From positions 1-64,000 of the forward strand of contig NZ_JAHGUP010000009.1 in assembly GCF_001989995.2 (NCBI RefSeq): a stretch of 64,000 nt of DNA, in the 5' to 3' direction. This stretch comes from Vibrio anguillarum. Its GTDB lineage: Bacteria; Pseudomonadota; Gammaproteobacteria; Enterobacterales; Vibrionaceae. Under the pieces are notes generated by a model that was given only the letters and a program-made list of their open reading frames with translations, searched no databases and was not told where the DNA came from. How positions within the stretch are numbered: position 1 is the stretch's first letter; the number at the start of each line of letters is the position of its first letter. The position numbers and the translations under genes were made by a program. This document shows positions 10,297 through 20,087 of this stretch, piece after piece.

Positions 10297-10312
10297 TGTG
10301 AGCACGTTCAAT
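10297..10312. promoter_or_regulatory. Candidate CRP half-conserved site upstream of nupC
   Basis: TGTGA-GCACGT-TCAAT has one perfect CRP half-site and a weak second half. It lies about 145 bases upstream of the nupC start. CRP control of nupC is known in E. coli. Here it is only a suggestion. Confidence 0.25.
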
Positions 10313-10360
10313 GTTTACTGACACTAGAATCATTAAACCTACATTTCATTTCGAATTTAT

Positions 10361-11149
10361 TCACACCGGAAAGAACAGAGAATGGCTGTTTTTCCACAAA
10401 ACATCAGCAACCGTTTGCTCTGATTGGTTCTTCAGCAACGCAAGCGTTTGCAGGATAATCGGCAGTTTTTGTGGGTGATTAGCTTGCCCTTGAAAACCAT
10501 TGAGCGGCATATCAGGAGCATCTGTTTCTAGCACTAAACTTTCGATGGGGAGTGCCGCGATAGTAAGACGGGTTTTGTTGGCTCTTGGATAGGTAATAAC
10601 ACCACCCACGCCAATCTTAAAACCCAGTTCAATAAACTGGTTTGCCTGTTGAACGCTGCCAGAAAAAGCATGCAGCACTCCACCTTGGCTAAATTGATGT
10701 TTTTTTAACAGTTGTATTAAGCGGTTGTGCGCTTTGCGGCTGTGTAATATCAATGGAAGTCTGGCTCGTTTCGCAAGCTCTAGTTGCATTTCAAACATTG
10801 TTTCTTGCAAAGCGGGAGCAATATCAGTCGCAAAATCTAATCCACACTCCCCCAGAGCAACGCATTGGGCTGGTTTTTGAAGTAGCTTTTGCTCAAGCTC
10901 GTCGATATCCGCAGGGGAAGAGGTTGATAAAAAACAGGGATGGAACCCGAGAGCAAAATAGAGTTCAGGATAACCGTTAGCAAGCTCGGCCACTCGTTGC
11001 CAGTTACTTGGACCAACGGCGGGAATCACTATTTTCTCAACCCCCTGCTGGCGAGCTAAATGTAAATGGTGTTCAAACTCACGCTCAAAGATAGAAAAAT
11101 CGAGATGGCAATGCGTATCAAATAAACGCAGCTTCTTATTCTCGCTCAC
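10361..11149 (-). CDS. TatD-family metal-dependent hydrolase
   Basis: A TIM-barrel amidohydrolase-like DNase or hydrolase; the nearest E. coli relative is probably YjjV. Metal-site motifs are FDTHCHLD at residues 10-17, GECGLD near 100, LHSRKA near 135, and ETDAPDMP near 210. The start is a GTG (11149), overlapping the end of the preceding 45-codon gene by 14 bases, which suggests translational coupling. Length is 262 aa. The exact substrate in this subfamily is uncertain. Confidence 0.9.
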   Translation of the reverse strand: MSENKKLRLFDTHCHLDFSIFEREFEHHLHLARQQGVEKIVIPAVGPSNWQRVAELANGYPELYFALGFHPCFLSTSSPADIDELEQKLLQKPAQCVALGECGLDFATDIAPALQETMFEMQLELAKRARLPLILHSRKAHNRLIQLLKKHQFSQGGVLHAFSGSVQQANQFIELGFKIGVGGVITYPRANKTRLTIAALPIESLVLETDAPDMPLNGFQGQANHPQKLPIILQTLALLKNQSEQTVADVLWKNSHSLFFPV

Positions 11150-11273
11150 GTTCTTTACTCTGAACAGGATCTTGACGATAAGGAATACAGCTACGTTTTT
11201 TATCTGGTGTTAAACCCATGTTCTCACACCAGCGATCATAACGCGCAACCTGCTTTTTCAACCATTGCCACAT
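11136..11273 (-). CDS. DUF5363-type mini-protein
   Basis: A 45-codon gene beginning MWQWLKKQVARYDRWCENM and continuing with GLTP...CIPYRQDPV. It is preceded by GAGAGGCGG and packed between yaaA (16 bases upstream) and tatD (14-base overlap). Sequence style (amphipathic and basic, W/R/Y rich, conserved-looking CIPYR) matches my memory of the small gamma-proteobacterial family DUF5363. Function unknown. Cytosolic, with no signal or membrane segment. Confidence 0.75.
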   Translation of the reverse strand: MWQWLKKQVARYDRWCENMGLTPDKKRSCIPYRQDPVQSKERERE

Positions 11274-11289
11274 AACCGCCTCTCTTATA

Positions 11290-12063
11290 TCACTGCTCTT
11301 CGCGTTTAAAGACCAACTCAGTTGCTGATGACTCCTGTTCTACAAAATAGTAGCCAGCACTGTCAAACTGAGCCAATTGCTCTACAGAAGAGATTTGTTT
11401 ATCGATAATGTAGCGCGCCATCATGCCACGAGCCTTCTTAGCATAGAAGCTAATGACTTTGTATTGCCCTTTCTTACAATCCTTAAATACCGGAGTAATG
11501 ATGCTCCCCTTAAGCTTTTTCGGATTAACCGCTTTAAAATACTCGTTGGAAGCGAGATTAATCAACACATCATCGCCTTGCTCTTTCAGAGCTTGATTGA
11601 GTTTATCGGTAATGATATCCCCCCAAAACTGGTACAGGTTAGTCCCCCTCGGGTTACCCAATCTCGTGCCCATCTCTAAACGGTATGGTTGCATCAGATC
11701 CAGTGGTTTTAATACACCATACAAGCCAGAGAGCATTCTTAAATGCTGTTGTGCATGTTCAAATCCGGCATCCGATAATGTTTCTGCTTCAAATCCTGTA
11801 TAAACATCCCCTTTAAACGCCAAAATGGCGGGACGTGCATTATCCAACGTGAAGGTTGGGCTCCACTGCGCAAAGCGAGCCACGTTGAGCCCAGCGATTT
11901 TATCGCTCACTTTCATCAACGCTGAGATATCGGCAGGAGTCAATTGACGGCAAACATCGATCAACTGAGCTGAATGGTCAATAAGCTCCGGCTGAGTATA
12001 TTTGCTTGTCACCAACGGGGATTCGTAATCTAACGTCTTGGCTGGGGAAACAACAATGAGCAT
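11290..12063 (-). CDS. yaaA: Peroxide stress protein YaaA (DUF328)
   Basis: Family known in E. coli to lower intracellular free iron and limit DNA damage during H2O2 stress. The 257-aa length fits. The N-terminal motif SPAKTLD and the internal [20 protein letters not shown] are diagnostic of the family. AAGGA lies before the ATG. It heads a three-gene minus-strand unit with the DUF5363 gene and tatD. The molecular activity (DNA binding) is known only from the E. coli homologue. Confidence 0.93.
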   Translation of the reverse strand: MLIVVSPAKTLDYESPLVTSKYTQPELIDHSAQLIDVCRQLTPADISALMKVSDKIAGLNVARFAQWSPTFTLDNARPAILAFKGDVYTGFEAETLSDAGFEHAQQHLRMLSGLYGVLKPLDLMQPYRLEMGTRLGNPRGTNLYQFWGDIITDKLNQALKEQGDDVLINLASNEYFKAVNPKKLKGSIITPVFKDCKKGQYKVISFYAKKARGMMARYIIDKQISSVEQLAQFDSAGYYFVEQESSATELVFKREEQ

Positions 12064-12109
12064 AATTTTCCTTCCTTTCTATTCTTATTTTATGGCTCAC
12101 AGAGTACAA

Positions 12110-12140
12110 AAAAAGCCATGCGGTGTCTGCATGGCTTTTT
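12110..12140. terminator. Terminator downstream of the alanine symporter
   Basis: A 7-bp stem, GCCATGC with GCATGGC, has A-run and T-run flanks that extend the stem to 12 bp. The symmetrical flanks mean it works in either direction. It separates the symporter gene from yaaA. Confidence 0.85.
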
Positions 12141-12172
12141 CAATCTATTTAATCGTCAGTAACGATAACAGG

Positions 12173-13597
12173 CTATTTGTTGTTGTACCAAATGCCATCT
12201 TCCAACTGAGATTTTAACTCAGGGTAATCATTAGCATCGAAGGTGGGAACCTTACCTGCGGCTAGCTGACGGTTATAATCTTTCGCGAGCTTAATCACAA
12301 TGCCAGAGAGCAGAATGATCGCCACCAAGTTAACAATCGCCATTAACCCCATCGAGACATCCGCCATTGCCCATACGGTAGGCAAGGTCGCCAATGAGCC
12401 AAACATCACCATGGCAAGGAAAACAATACGGAACAACGTTAACCCTTTCTTATTGTTGTGCTCTAAGAAAATCAGGTTCGTTTCGGCATAAGAGTAGTTG
12501 GCAATAATTGAAGTAAAGGCGAAGAAGAAAATCGCAAAAGCAACAAAAATCCCACCCCAACTGCCCACTTGTGAGCTTAATGCGCGCTGAGTCAGCTCGA
12601 TACCGGTAATTTCACCGTGCGGTACATATTCACCCGACATCAAAATAATGGCGACGGTTGCTGAACAGATCACAATCGTATCAATAAAAACACCCAACAT
12701 TTGCACGTAACCTTGAGAAGCAGGATGCGGCGGATAAGGCGTTGCAGAAGCCGCTGCATTAGGTGCTGAACCCATACCCGCTTCATTGGAAAACAGACCG
12801 CGTTTGATGCCGTTAATCATGGCTTGAGCAATCGCGTAACCTAAACCGCCTGCGGCCGCTTCTTGAAGGCCAAATGCACTTTTGAAAATAAGGCTTAATA
12901 CGGCTGGTAGCTTTTCTATATTAGTGACCATGACAAACATCGCAATCGCTAAGTAAGCTAATGCCATGAAAGGTACAATCAACTCAGCGGTACGCGCAAT
13001 TTTACGGATACCACCAAAAATGACGAAAGCCGAAATTGCAACGATGAAGATACCGACATACAGCGGATCAAATCCAAAAGCATTTTTCATAGCCCCTGCA
13101 ATTGAATTAGCTTGAACGGCATTGAATACTAGGCCAAAAGCAATAATCAGGAAGATGGAAAACAGCACACCCATCCAACGCATACCAAGGCCTTTTTCCA
13201 TATAGTACGCAGGGCCACCGCGGTAGTTACCATCTTTGTCACGGGTTTTGTATAGCTGAGCCAACGTGCTTTCAGCAAATGAAGTCGCCATACCAAGCAT
13301 AGCAATCAACCACATCCAGAAAATCGCGCCTGGACCACCTGCCGTTAAAGCAACGGCTACACCGGCCATGTTTCCCGTACCAACACGCGCAGCAAGGCTA
13401 GTACAAAGTGCTTGGAAAGAAGAAATACCGGCTTTATCTGCTTTGCGGCTGTTTTTCAACACACTAAACATGTGGCCGAAATGGCGAAATTGAATGAATC
13501 CTAGGCGAACGGTGAAGTACACACCAACACCGACTAAAAGATAAACAAGGATGGATCCCCAAAGTAAATCATTCATTAAATTGATTAAGTCTGTCAC
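12173..13597 (-). CDS. Alanine/glycine:cation symporter (AGCS family)
   Basis: Sodium-coupled amino-acid importer of the inner membrane, 474 aa with about 11 hydrophobic segments. Family motifs are seen: LAARVGTGNMAGVA near residue 70 and GLFSNEAGMGSAPNAAA near 267, which contributes to the substrate site. The start is a GTG with AGAGG five to six bases upstream; an ATG seven codons in would shorten the N-terminus without that ribosome site. It stands alone, with its own terminator. Confidence 0.93.
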   Translation of the reverse strand: MTDLINLMNDLLWGSILVYLLVGVGVYFTVRLGFIQFRHFGHMFSVLKNSRKADKAGISSFQALCTSLAARVGTGNMAGVAVALTAGGPGAIFWMWLIAMLGMATSFAESTLAQLYKTRDKDGNYRGGPAYYMEKGLGMRWMGVLFSIFLIIAFGLVFNAVQANSIAGAMKNAFGFDPLYVGIFIVAISAFVIFGGIRKIARTAELIVPFMALAYLAIAMFVMVTNIEKLPAVLSLIFKSAFGLQEAAAGGLGYAIAQAMINGIKRGLFSNEAGMGSAPNAAASATPYPPHPASQGYVQMLGVFIDTIVICSATVAIILMSGEYVPHGEITGIELTQRALSSQVGSWGGIFVAFAIFFFAFTSIIANYSYAETNLIFLEHNNKKGLTLFRIVFLAMVMFGSLATLPTVWAMADVSMGLMAIVNLVAIILLSGIVIKLAKDYNRQLAAGKVPTFDANDYPELKSQLEDGIWYNNK

Positions 13598-14307
13598 AAG
13601 AACCTCTCATAGAGTGATAGCGCTGACCTAAGCGAAAAGCTTCACGAAAAAATGCACATGCTGCGAGTCAACGTTCTAACCAGCATGTTTTTATCGATAT
13701 TATGCAATGCATTTTATTCGTCCAAAAAGTGAGGAGTCTCAACTTTTGAAGGGGCAACGTATTTTTGACGGGCGGATAATGCAACCTGAAAGAACAAAAA
13801 TCAATATGCAACAAGTTTAGTTAAAATGTTATTTTTCACTATAAAATCACCTTTGATTAACATTTAACAAACCAACACGGCAACAGATTGGCAACCAAAA
13901 CAACCCAAACTGGAAACATTGAAAGATAAAAAACAACCATAAAAACCCAGTTGCACTCACTTAATCTCACCCCTTGAGAATAAAGGGCTAATCAGTTTCA
14001 CCACTAAATCTTGCATAAATTTATGATAATTTTTTATTGAATGGTCATAAAACAACCAACCAGGCAATTGTAAATTTTCAAAACAACATTTATTTAACAT
14101 TTCAAAATGCAAATAAAATCGTTTGCGTCGCTTAACCGCTCCCTTTTTGTACTAAAGAATCCCACTGAAACTGTGAAATTCTGGTCAAAATCCAATAAAA
14201 GGTTCATCAAAAGGAAACAAATGAGAAACAAATCATAGCTAGGCTAGCGAAAACTGTGCTATCTAGAGAGCACGACATGGCGTAATAACAACAACAAGGG
14301 GTTGCTT
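13598..14307. other. Long AT-rich intergenic region
   Basis: About 700 bases between the divergent symporter and DUF3545 genes, rich in A/T runs and repeated AACAA or AACAT words. It must carry both promoters. I saw no ORF with a ribosome site. A CGTTTGCGT half of a PurR-like box is at about 14120, but the other half is absent. Confidence 0.4.
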
Positions 14308-14487
14308 ATGGAAAGCTTGCAATTTGACGAAATGTTGGAAATGGAAATCACAAAACTCCGCTCTAGTCGCACTAAACCAGTAAAAAGAATGTGGCGAGAA
14401 ATTGAAGCGATTCAGGATCAAAAACGGTTACAAAGAGAATTGATGGAAATGGATGTCTGCTTTGAAGCAGATCAAATCAAACTCTGA
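14308..14487 (+). CDS. DUF3545 family small protein
   Basis: A 59-aa acidic or basic helical protein with the motif SRTKPVKRMWREIEAI, which I recognise from the Vibrio and Shewanella family DUF3545. No signal peptide or membrane segment. The ATG at 14308 is preceded by AAGGGG with a 6-base spacer; the frame extends two codons up to a TTG but without support. A strong terminator follows directly, so it is a single-gene unit. Function unknown. Confidence 0.85.
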   Translation: MESLQFDEMLEMEITKLRSSRTKPVKRMWREIEAIQDQKRLQRELMEMDVCFEADQIKL

Positions 14488-14489
14488 GC

Positions 14490-14517
14490 AAAAAGGCACT
14501 TCAACAGTGCCTTTTTT
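14490..14517 (+). terminator. Terminator of the DUF3545 gene
   Basis: An 11-bp stem, AAAAAGGCACT with AGTGCC plus a T-run and a TCAAC loop, begins right after the stop codon. The A-run and T-run flanks make it potentially bidirectional toward the convergent hemerythrin gene. Confidence 0.9.
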
Positions 14518-14538
14518 GTTTAGCTAAATCAGCAGAGA

Positions 14539-15090
14539 TTACTGGCACTCTTGTGCGGTTTGCCGAACTCGGTGAGCTAATTGCTGGTACTGCTCGGCAA
14601 TTGTCTCACCAAATACTGGATCATCTTCGGATTGTTGCCAGCTCGCCTCCACCGCTTGCCAATCAGCCACATTAAAGGTGCGGCTGATCAAAGGTAAAAC
14701 CGATTGTTCTTCTAACTCCAGATGACGCTTCTGGGAAGAAATAAATGCATCAAGCTGCTCGATGAACACGTGCTGTGGTACAACAGCATCTTGCAAAATC
14801 ATATCGACAATCTCTAGAAAAGCATGAGTTTTCTCAGAAAGTTCTACATGTTCTCTCGCTAAATTTTGAATATCATTATGTTGACCATAATGATCAATAT
14901 AATAGTGATAGAGAATATCTTCTTTGGGGTGGTGTACTGACTCTGAATGTGTCGCCAAGTAGTCAATAATCTCTCTCACTAAAGAGTAGTTGATACTTTG
15001 TTCATTACTCAATTGCCGTTGTTTATCTCGCAAAATGGCAAGCAAACGCGCCATATACCCGTGTTCTCTACGGATCCTTTCAATCATCAT
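14539..15090 (-). CDS. Hemerythrin-like domain protein
   Basis: A 183-aa all-helical protein of the hemerythrin/HHE cation-binding family. Candidate iron-ligand histidines lie in REHGYMA (near 10), VHHPKEDILY (near 53), AREHVELSEKTH (near 80) and KRHLELEEQSVLP (near 120). In this family such a set binds a di-iron centre that senses or carries O2 or NO, or supports iron-sulfur repair. No other domain is fused. GGAG lies before the ATG. Physiological role unproven. Confidence 0.85.
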   Translation of the reverse strand: MMIERIRREHGYMARLLAILRDKQRQLSNEQSINYSLVREIIDYLATHSESVHHPKEDILYHYYIDHYGQHNDIQNLAREHVELSEKTHAFLEIVDMILQDAVVPQHVFIEQLDAFISSQKRHLELEEQSVLPLISRTFNVADWQAVEASWQQSEDDPVFGETIAEQYQQLAHRVRQTAQECQ

Positions 15091-15177
15091 TGTGCTTCTC
15101 CATTACACTTATTTTAGATTAGTGTATAAAAGCTTCAGCGTGCTTGTTTTGACCCTGCTCGAAAAAACATCAATTAA

Positions 15178-15858
15178 TCACTTATCCAATACGGGTTGCC
15201 AACTCACCGGCGCTTTTCCCTGCTCAATAAGTAATTGATTAGTCTTTGAAAAATGTTTACAGCCCAAAAAGCCTCGATGCGCAGAAAGAGGGGAAGGATG
15301 CGGTGCTACTAATACATGATGTTTACTGCGATCAATCATGCTGCCTTTCTTCTGCGCGTGTGAACCCCACAGCAGGAAGACAACACCTTCACGCTGCTGA
15401 TTTACCGCCTCAATCACCCGATCGGTGAAGGTTTCCCAACCAGTATTAGCGTGCGAATGCGCCATACCTTGTTCAACGGTCAATACGGTATTGAGCAATA
15501 GCACCCCTTGCTCGGCCCAACTTTTTAGGTAACCGTGCTGAGGAGTAACAAAACCGGGGATATCTTGCATCAGCTCTTTGTAGATATTCACCAGTGAAGG
15601 TGGGGTTTTAACGCCGGGTAACACCGAAAAACATAACCCATGAGCCTGATTTGGCCCGTGATAAGGATCTTGCCCTAAAATCACAACCTTAACATCGCCA
15701 AATTCGGTAAAACGAAACGCATTAAACGCGTCAGCAGCAGGTGGATAAATCACTTTCCCCGCCAGCCTTTCCTTTTCAACAAACACTATCGTCTGTTGAA
15801 AATACTCCTGCTGTTTTTCATGGCCGATAACATCGTGCCAAGTCAATGATTGAGTCAT
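15178..15858 (-). CDS. ung: Uracil-DNA glycosylase Ung
   Basis: Removes uracil from DNA, starting base-excision repair. The catalytic water-activating motif [14 protein letters not shown] is near residues 62-75, and the minor-groove loop [10 protein letters not shown] near 187. The start at ATG 15858 gives 226 aa; the open frame reaches a TTG at 15873, but the shorter form matches family length. It lies near nfo, another repair gene on the same strand, though separated by about 270 bases. Confidence 0.97.
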   Translation of the reverse strand: MTQSLTWHDVIGHEKQQEYFQQTIVFVEKERLAGKVIYPPAADAFNAFRFTEFGDVKVVILGQDPYHGPNQAHGLCFSVLPGVKTPPSLVNIYKELMQDIPGFVTPQHGYLKSWAEQGVLLLNTVLTVEQGMAHSHANTGWETFTDRVIEAVNQQREGVVFLLWGSHAQKKGSMIDRSKHHVLVAPHPSPLSAHRGFLGCKHFSKTNQLLIEQGKAPVSWQPVLDK

Positions 15859-16129
15859 AACAACGCTCTGCAAATTAACTAATTACCGCATTGTAACCAT
15901 AAAAAGCCACCACTGCATGAGTCAATGTCACAGAGCTTTTGCCAGTTAATGTGATTTTTGTGGCGTTCGAGTATGCCCTTGACCGTTCACATGTCGGTTA
16001 GGTATAGGCAATCGGACTGGTGGTCGAGCTATTGATGATGAACGTGAGATCAAATGAAACATAGTGACATCCTCCTTCATTTTGACGCGGCTATGCCTTT
16101 GTCTTTATGAAAGAAAGATGCCAACTTAT

Positions 16130-16996
16130 TCAAGATGCTACTGAATCTACCGATTGTGCGTGTAGATCTCTTAATGTTTGAATTTCTTGGGCCCAAATGT
16201 CTGGATCGATTGTCTCTAAAATCAATGGGATACCATCAAACCTTGCATCTTTGGCAATAAATTCAAAGCATGGCCAACCAATTTCGCCTTGCCCTAGAGA
16301 ATGATGGCGGTCAACACGGCTGGCAAACTTTGCCTTTGAGTCGTTGATGTGCATTGCACGTAAGTAGTGCATTCCCACCACGCTATCAAACTCTGAAAAG
16401 GTTGCCTCGCACGCCTCAACTGTGCGCAAATCATAACCTGCAGTAAAAGTATGACACGTGTCAAGGCACACACCTACTCGCGATTTATCCTCAACTTGCT
16501 GGATAATTTCGGCTAAATGTTCGAAACGCCAGCCTAGATTCGTCCCCTGCCCTGCGGTGTTTTCAATCACAGCAACGACCTCAGGCACGGCTTGATGTGC
16601 AAGGTTTATCGATTCTGAAATTGTCGCAAGACATTCACTTTCTGAGACTTGTTTAAGGTGACTACCCGGATGAAAATTCAGAAGCGTCAGCCCCAGTTGC
16701 TGGCAACGTTGCATTTCATCAATAAAAGCTTCGCGTGACTTAGCAAGCTTATCGGCTTCTGGCGCGCCCAGATTAATAAGGTATGAATCATGCGGCAAAA
16801 TGTGTTCACTTTTAAAACCAAGCATGTGACAGTTAGCCTTAAAAGCGCGAATGGTTGCCTCTTCGAGCGGTTTAGCAACCCACTGGCGCTGGTTTTTAGT
16901 GAATAAAGCAAATGCATTTGCTCCAATTTCTCTCGCTCTCAATGGGGCTTGGTCAACGCCACCAGAGGCCGATACATGAGCACCAATAAATTTCAT
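16130..16996 (-). CDS. nfo: Endonuclease IV Nfo
   Basis: AP endonuclease and 3'-diesterase with a tri-zinc TIM barrel. Metal-ligand motifs are NFHPGSH near residue 107, VIENTAGQG near 144, [14 protein letters not shown] near 176, HINDSK near 213, and ILETID near 260. The ATG at 16996 opens with [13 protein letters not shown], the standard start of the family (288 aa). The frame extends 17 codons upstream without a ribosome site. It is divergent from grcA across an AT-rich regulatory region. Confidence 0.96.
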   Translation of the reverse strand: MKFIGAHVSASGGVDQAPLRAREIGANAFALFTKNQRQWVAKPLEEATIRAFKANCHMLGFKSEHILPHDSYLINLGAPEADKLAKSREAFIDEMQRCQQLGLTLLNFHPGSHLKQVSESECLATISESINLAHQAVPEVVAVIENTAGQGTNLGWRFEHLAEIIQQVEDKSRVGVCLDTCHTFTAGYDLRTVEACEATFSEFDSVVGMHYLRAMHINDSKAKFASRVDRHHSLGQGEIGWPCFEFIAKDARFDGIPLILETIDPDIWAQEIQTLRDLHAQSVDSVAS

Positions 16997-17183
16997 TCCA
17001 CGGCCCTGAATTCTATTTGTCATTAAATCACTTTGTACTTTCAACATTGGACTTCAATTGTCTGATTTTCTGTTACTTAGGTCAAACACGCGCTAAAAAT
17101 GTAGTAAAATTACAACAAAACAATATATAAAAAATATTTTATGTATTAAAAAAAAATAGAACTCGTTGTTTTTAAATGCTTTA

Positions 17184-17197
17184 TTGATTTAAATCAA
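17184..17197. promoter_or_regulatory. Distal FNR box of grcA
   Basis: TTGATTTAAATCAA is a perfect match to the FNR consensus TTGAT-N4-ATCAA. Its centre is exactly 53 bases from the centre of the proximal box, i.e. five DNA turns. Confidence 0.85.
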
Positions 17198-17236
17198 TAA
17201 AATAAACCCCATATTATCAATGTTTATCGTTGTTTT

Positions 17237-17280
17237 TTGACCTAAATCAATATTAATTTTAAGGATATTAGCTATATAAT
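17237..17280 (+). promoter_or_regulatory. grcA promoter: proximal FNR box and -10
   Basis: TTGACCTAAATCAA (17237-17250) matches the FNR box in nine of ten defined positions. A perfect TATAAT is at 17275-17280. A start near 17284-17287 puts the box at about -41, the class II activator position, replacing a -35. This predicts strong anaerobic induction of grcA. Confidence 0.85.
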
Positions 17281-17345
17281 AACCAACTCAACAAAGTTAG
17301 AAAATAAACACCAATAACGCCACTTAAGTGGACTAGGAGATAGTG

Positions 17346-17723
17346 ATGATTCAAGGCATTCAAATTACAAAAGCAGCAAACGACAACCTACTAAATTCTA
17401 TCTGGTTACTCGATAACGAAAAGAATGAAGCACGTTGCGTTGCCGCTAACGCAGGCTACCAAGCAGATCAAGTTATCGCGGTCAGCGACCTTGGTGAGTA
17501 TGAAAGCCGTGAAGTTGCGATTGAAACAGCACCTCGCATCGAAGGCGGTCAGCACCTAAATGTGAACGTTCTTAAGCGTGAAACTCTTGAAGATGCCGTT
17601 GCACACCCTGAGAAGTATCCGCAACTGACGATTCGTGTTTCTGGTTACGCTGTTCGTTTCAACTCATTGACTCAAGAACAGCAACGTGACGTTATCGCAC
17701 GTACTTTCACTGAGACGCTATAA
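17346..17723 (+). CDS. grcA: Autonomous glycyl radical cofactor GrcA (YfiD)
   Basis: Spare glycyl-radical domain that restores activity to pyruvate formate-lyase cleaved by oxygen. At 125 aa it resembles the C-terminus of PflB. The radical glycine is Gly100 in RVSGYAVRF. The ATG at 17346 has AGGAG six bases upstream; the GTG one codon earlier is less well placed. It is a single-gene unit with a two-box FNR promoter and its own terminator. Confidence 0.97.
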   Translation: MIQGIQITKAANDNLLNSIWLLDNEKNEARCVAANAGYQADQVIAVSDLGEYESREVAIETAPRIEGGQHLNVNVLKRETLEDAVAHPEKYPQLTIRVSGYAVRFNSLTQEQQRDVIARTFTETL

Positions 17724-17752
17724 TCATAGCGTTGATGAGAATATTCATATCC

Positions 17753-17781
17753 AAAAATGGCGCTCAATGAGCGCCATTTTT
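17753..17781 (+). terminator. Terminator of grcA
   Basis: Stem TGGCGCT with AGCGCCA, extended by AAAA/TTTT flanks, with a CAATG loop. It lies 30 bases past the grcA stop and converges on thrC. The symmetric flanks allow use in both directions. Confidence 0.88.
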
Positions 17782-17832
17782 ATCGTTAGAGGAATATCAT
17801 CCTGACTTCAATAAGATGAAATCAGGATCTCT

Positions 17833-19116
17833 TTAAGGCTGAACGCGTCTTAACACCGTTTTTAGAGCGTCAAAATCATTGTCTAACTCTTCAGAAAGCA
17901 ACGTCATCACTGCATGTTTTGCAAGAGGAGCTGGTAATTCAATGTCAGTGCCTAGCACATCGTCAACGACTTCTTTAAATTTGGCAGGGTGCGCAGTACA
18001 CAAAAATAGCCCCGTTTCTCCCGCTTGTAACTGCTCATCCAAAACTCGATACGCAATGGCACCATGCGGTTCACACAAATAACCTTGCGCGTAAAGTTCA
18101 CGAACTGAATCCGCACTTTGTGCATCAGATACCGCACCTTTACCTAAGGTATCTAGCCCCCAGCCCTTTAAGCGACAAAGCTCTTCGATGCGCGGCCAGT
18201 TGTTCGGCTGACTCACATCCATCGCATTCGATGTGGTCGCGACAGTGGGTTTTGGATCCCATTGACCCGTTTCTAAGTAACGAGGAACGGTATCATTGGC
18301 ATTGGTTGCCGCGATAAAACGCTTGATTGGTAAGCCCAATGCTTTTGCCAACAGACCAGCGGTTAGGTTGCCAAAGTTGCCACTCGGTACGGAGATGACT
18401 AAGTTTTCACGCTGCGCTTTGCTTAATTGTGATGCGGCCTCAAAGTAGTAGCAAATTTGTGCCATTAATCGGCTGATATTGATTGAATTTGCAGAGTTTA
18501 AACCGATCTCTTGGCGAAGCTTAGCGTCATCAAAAGCCTGCTTAACTAACGCTTGGCAAGCATCAAAGTCACCATTTATCGCGACAGTGTGAATATTGTT
18601 GCCCAGAGTGCAGAAGAGTTTTTCCTGTAACGGGCTGATCTTACCTTTAGGGTAAAGTATCACGACCTTGATGTCGGGCATTCCATAAAAGGCATGAGCC
18701 ACCGCAGCGCCAGTATCACCAGAAGTCGCGGTTAAAATGGTGATCTGTCCACCATTTGAAACGGCGGCCAGTGACTGCGCCATAAAGCGACCACCAAAAT
18801 CTTTAAATGCCAGCGTTGGGCCGTGGAAAAGCTCTAGAGCATAAATGCCGTCTTTCACTTGCTTAATCGGTGCTGGAAACTGAAAAGCCGCATCAACCAT
18901 CGCATTCACTTGCTCTGCGGGTAATTCATCACCAATCAAGGCGCTGAGAATTTTTGTACTACGAGAGATAAAATCTTCGGCTAGTAACGCGTCAATATCT
19001 TCAAACTGAGGCAACTCTGCTGGGAAAAACAGCCCTTGATTGCGTCCTAACCCTTGGCGTACGGCTTGGCCAAAAGAGACTTGTTCATCATTTTCTTTTA
19101 TGTTGTAAAGCTTCAT
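17833..19116 (-). CDS. thrC: Threonine synthase ThrC
   Basis: PLP enzyme converting O-phosphohomoserine to threonine. The PLP lysine is in the [13 protein letters not shown] segment near residue 107. The phosphate-binding [11 protein letters not shown] follows near 130. The start ATG (19116) overlaps the thrB stop as ATGA, with AGGA 8 bases upstream; 427 aa, as in E. coli. The frame extends 15 codons upstream into thrB but lacks support. Third gene of thrABC. Confidence 0.97.
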   Translation of the reverse strand: MKLYNIKENDEQVSFGQAVRQGLGRNQGLFFPAELPQFEDIDALLAEDFISRSTKILSALIGDELPAEQVNAMVDAAFQFPAPIKQVKDGIYALELFHGPTLAFKDFGGRFMAQSLAAVSNGGQITILTATSGDTGAAVAHAFYGMPDIKVVILYPKGKISPLQEKLFCTLGNNIHTVAINGDFDACQALVKQAFDDAKLRQEIGLNSANSINISRLMAQICYYFEAASQLSKAQRENLVISVPSGNFGNLTAGLLAKALGLPIKRFIAATNANDTVPRYLETGQWDPKPTVATTSNAMDVSQPNNWPRIEELCRLKGWGLDTLGKGAVSDAQSADSVRELYAQGYLCEPHGAIAYRVLDEQLQAGETGLFLCTAHPAKFKEVVDDVLGTDIELPAPLAKHAVMTLLSEELDNDFDALKTVLRRVQP

Positions 19117-20084
19117 AGAGCACTTCCTGTAACGGTCGAGCCATTTTTGTCTAAGCGACAAATATGGACGAATCCTTCTTCATTTTGTACATAATGTTGT
19201 TCAAGCCAACGAGCAACTCGCTCGGCAACCTCTTTTTCTTTGCAAATACTGAACAGTGTTGGGCCACTGCCGGAAATGCCAGTGGTGAGCGCTCCGGCTG
19301 ATGCAGCGTATTTACGCGCATCCGAAAAGCCGGGCAGAAGTTTCTCACGATACGGTTCAGCAATCACGTCTTTGATCAGTTTAGCCGCTAGCTCAGGCTG
19401 ACCTGAGTGACAAGCATGAATGAAACCTGCGAGATGACGACCATGCGCAATGATGTCCTGTCGACGATATTGTGAAGGTAAGATCGCTCGCGCTTCGGCT
19501 GTGGAAACTTTAATCCCAGGATACGCCATCACCCAATACCAATCGTCAAAACAAGGCACTTCTTGGCTGATGATACCTAGCTCTTCAAGCATCAATTGCA
19601 CGCCGCCTAAGTAGCAGGGGGCAACGTTATCATAATGTATACCGCCTGAAATTTTACCTTCCATTTCACCCATCAGCGCTAAAAGCTCAGTCTGATTAAG
19701 TGGGTTACCGTGAAACTGGTTCAACGCATCTAAAGCTGCAACAATTGAACAAGCACTCGAACCTAAGCCTGAACCAATCGGCATATTTTTTTCTAACGTC
19801 ATTTGCAACGGCTTTACTGCAATGCTCTTTTTTTCAAGCTCTCTGGCAAAAACAAGCCAGCAATCGTAAACAATATTCTGCTTTGGATCTTCTGGCAGCT
19901 TGTCGACAAAGCGACCTGCAGTTTCGAGTACAAAAGGTTCGCTGCCCGCTTTAACTTCAACACGATCCCCCAATAAACTGCCATCAATTGGCGACACAGC
20001 CGCCCCTAAAACATCAAACCCAACGCTCACATTACCAATTGAAGCTGGGGCATACACCACCACACTCATGTCACTTGAACTCAT
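19113..20084 (-). CDS. thrB: Homoserine kinase ThrB
   Basis: GHMP-family kinase phosphorylating homoserine. The N-terminal [15 protein letters not shown] and ATP-loop [12 protein letters not shown] (near 95) are diagnostic, as is the C-terminal [10 protein letters not shown]. The start chosen (20084) has AGGGG eight bases upstream, at the end of thrA, three bases after its stop. The alternative ATG at 20069 gives 318 aa beginning [10 protein letters not shown] and matches the usual annotation of the family. Middle gene of thrABC. Confidence 0.95.
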   Translation of the reverse strand: MSSSDMSVVVYAPASIGNVSVGFDVLGAAVSPIDGSLLGDRVEVKAGSEPFVLETAGRFVDKLPEDPKQNIVYDCWLVFARELEKKSIAVKPLQMTLEKNMPIGSGLGSSACSIVAALDALNQFHGNPLNQTELLALMGEMEGKISGGIHYDNVAPCYLGGVQLMLEELGIISQEVPCFDDWYWVMAYPGIKVSTAEARAILPSQYRRQDIIAHGRHLAGFIHACHSGQPELAAKLIKDVIAEPYREKLLPGFSDARKYAASAGALTTGISGSGPTLFSICKEKEVAERVARWLEQHYVQNEEGFVHICRLDKNGSTVTGSAL

Positions 20085-20087
20085 CAA

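Noticed and set aside
14110..14125. Possible PurR box before the DUF3545 gene
   Set aside because: Only the CGTTTGCGT half is present; the opposite half is AT-rich with no match.
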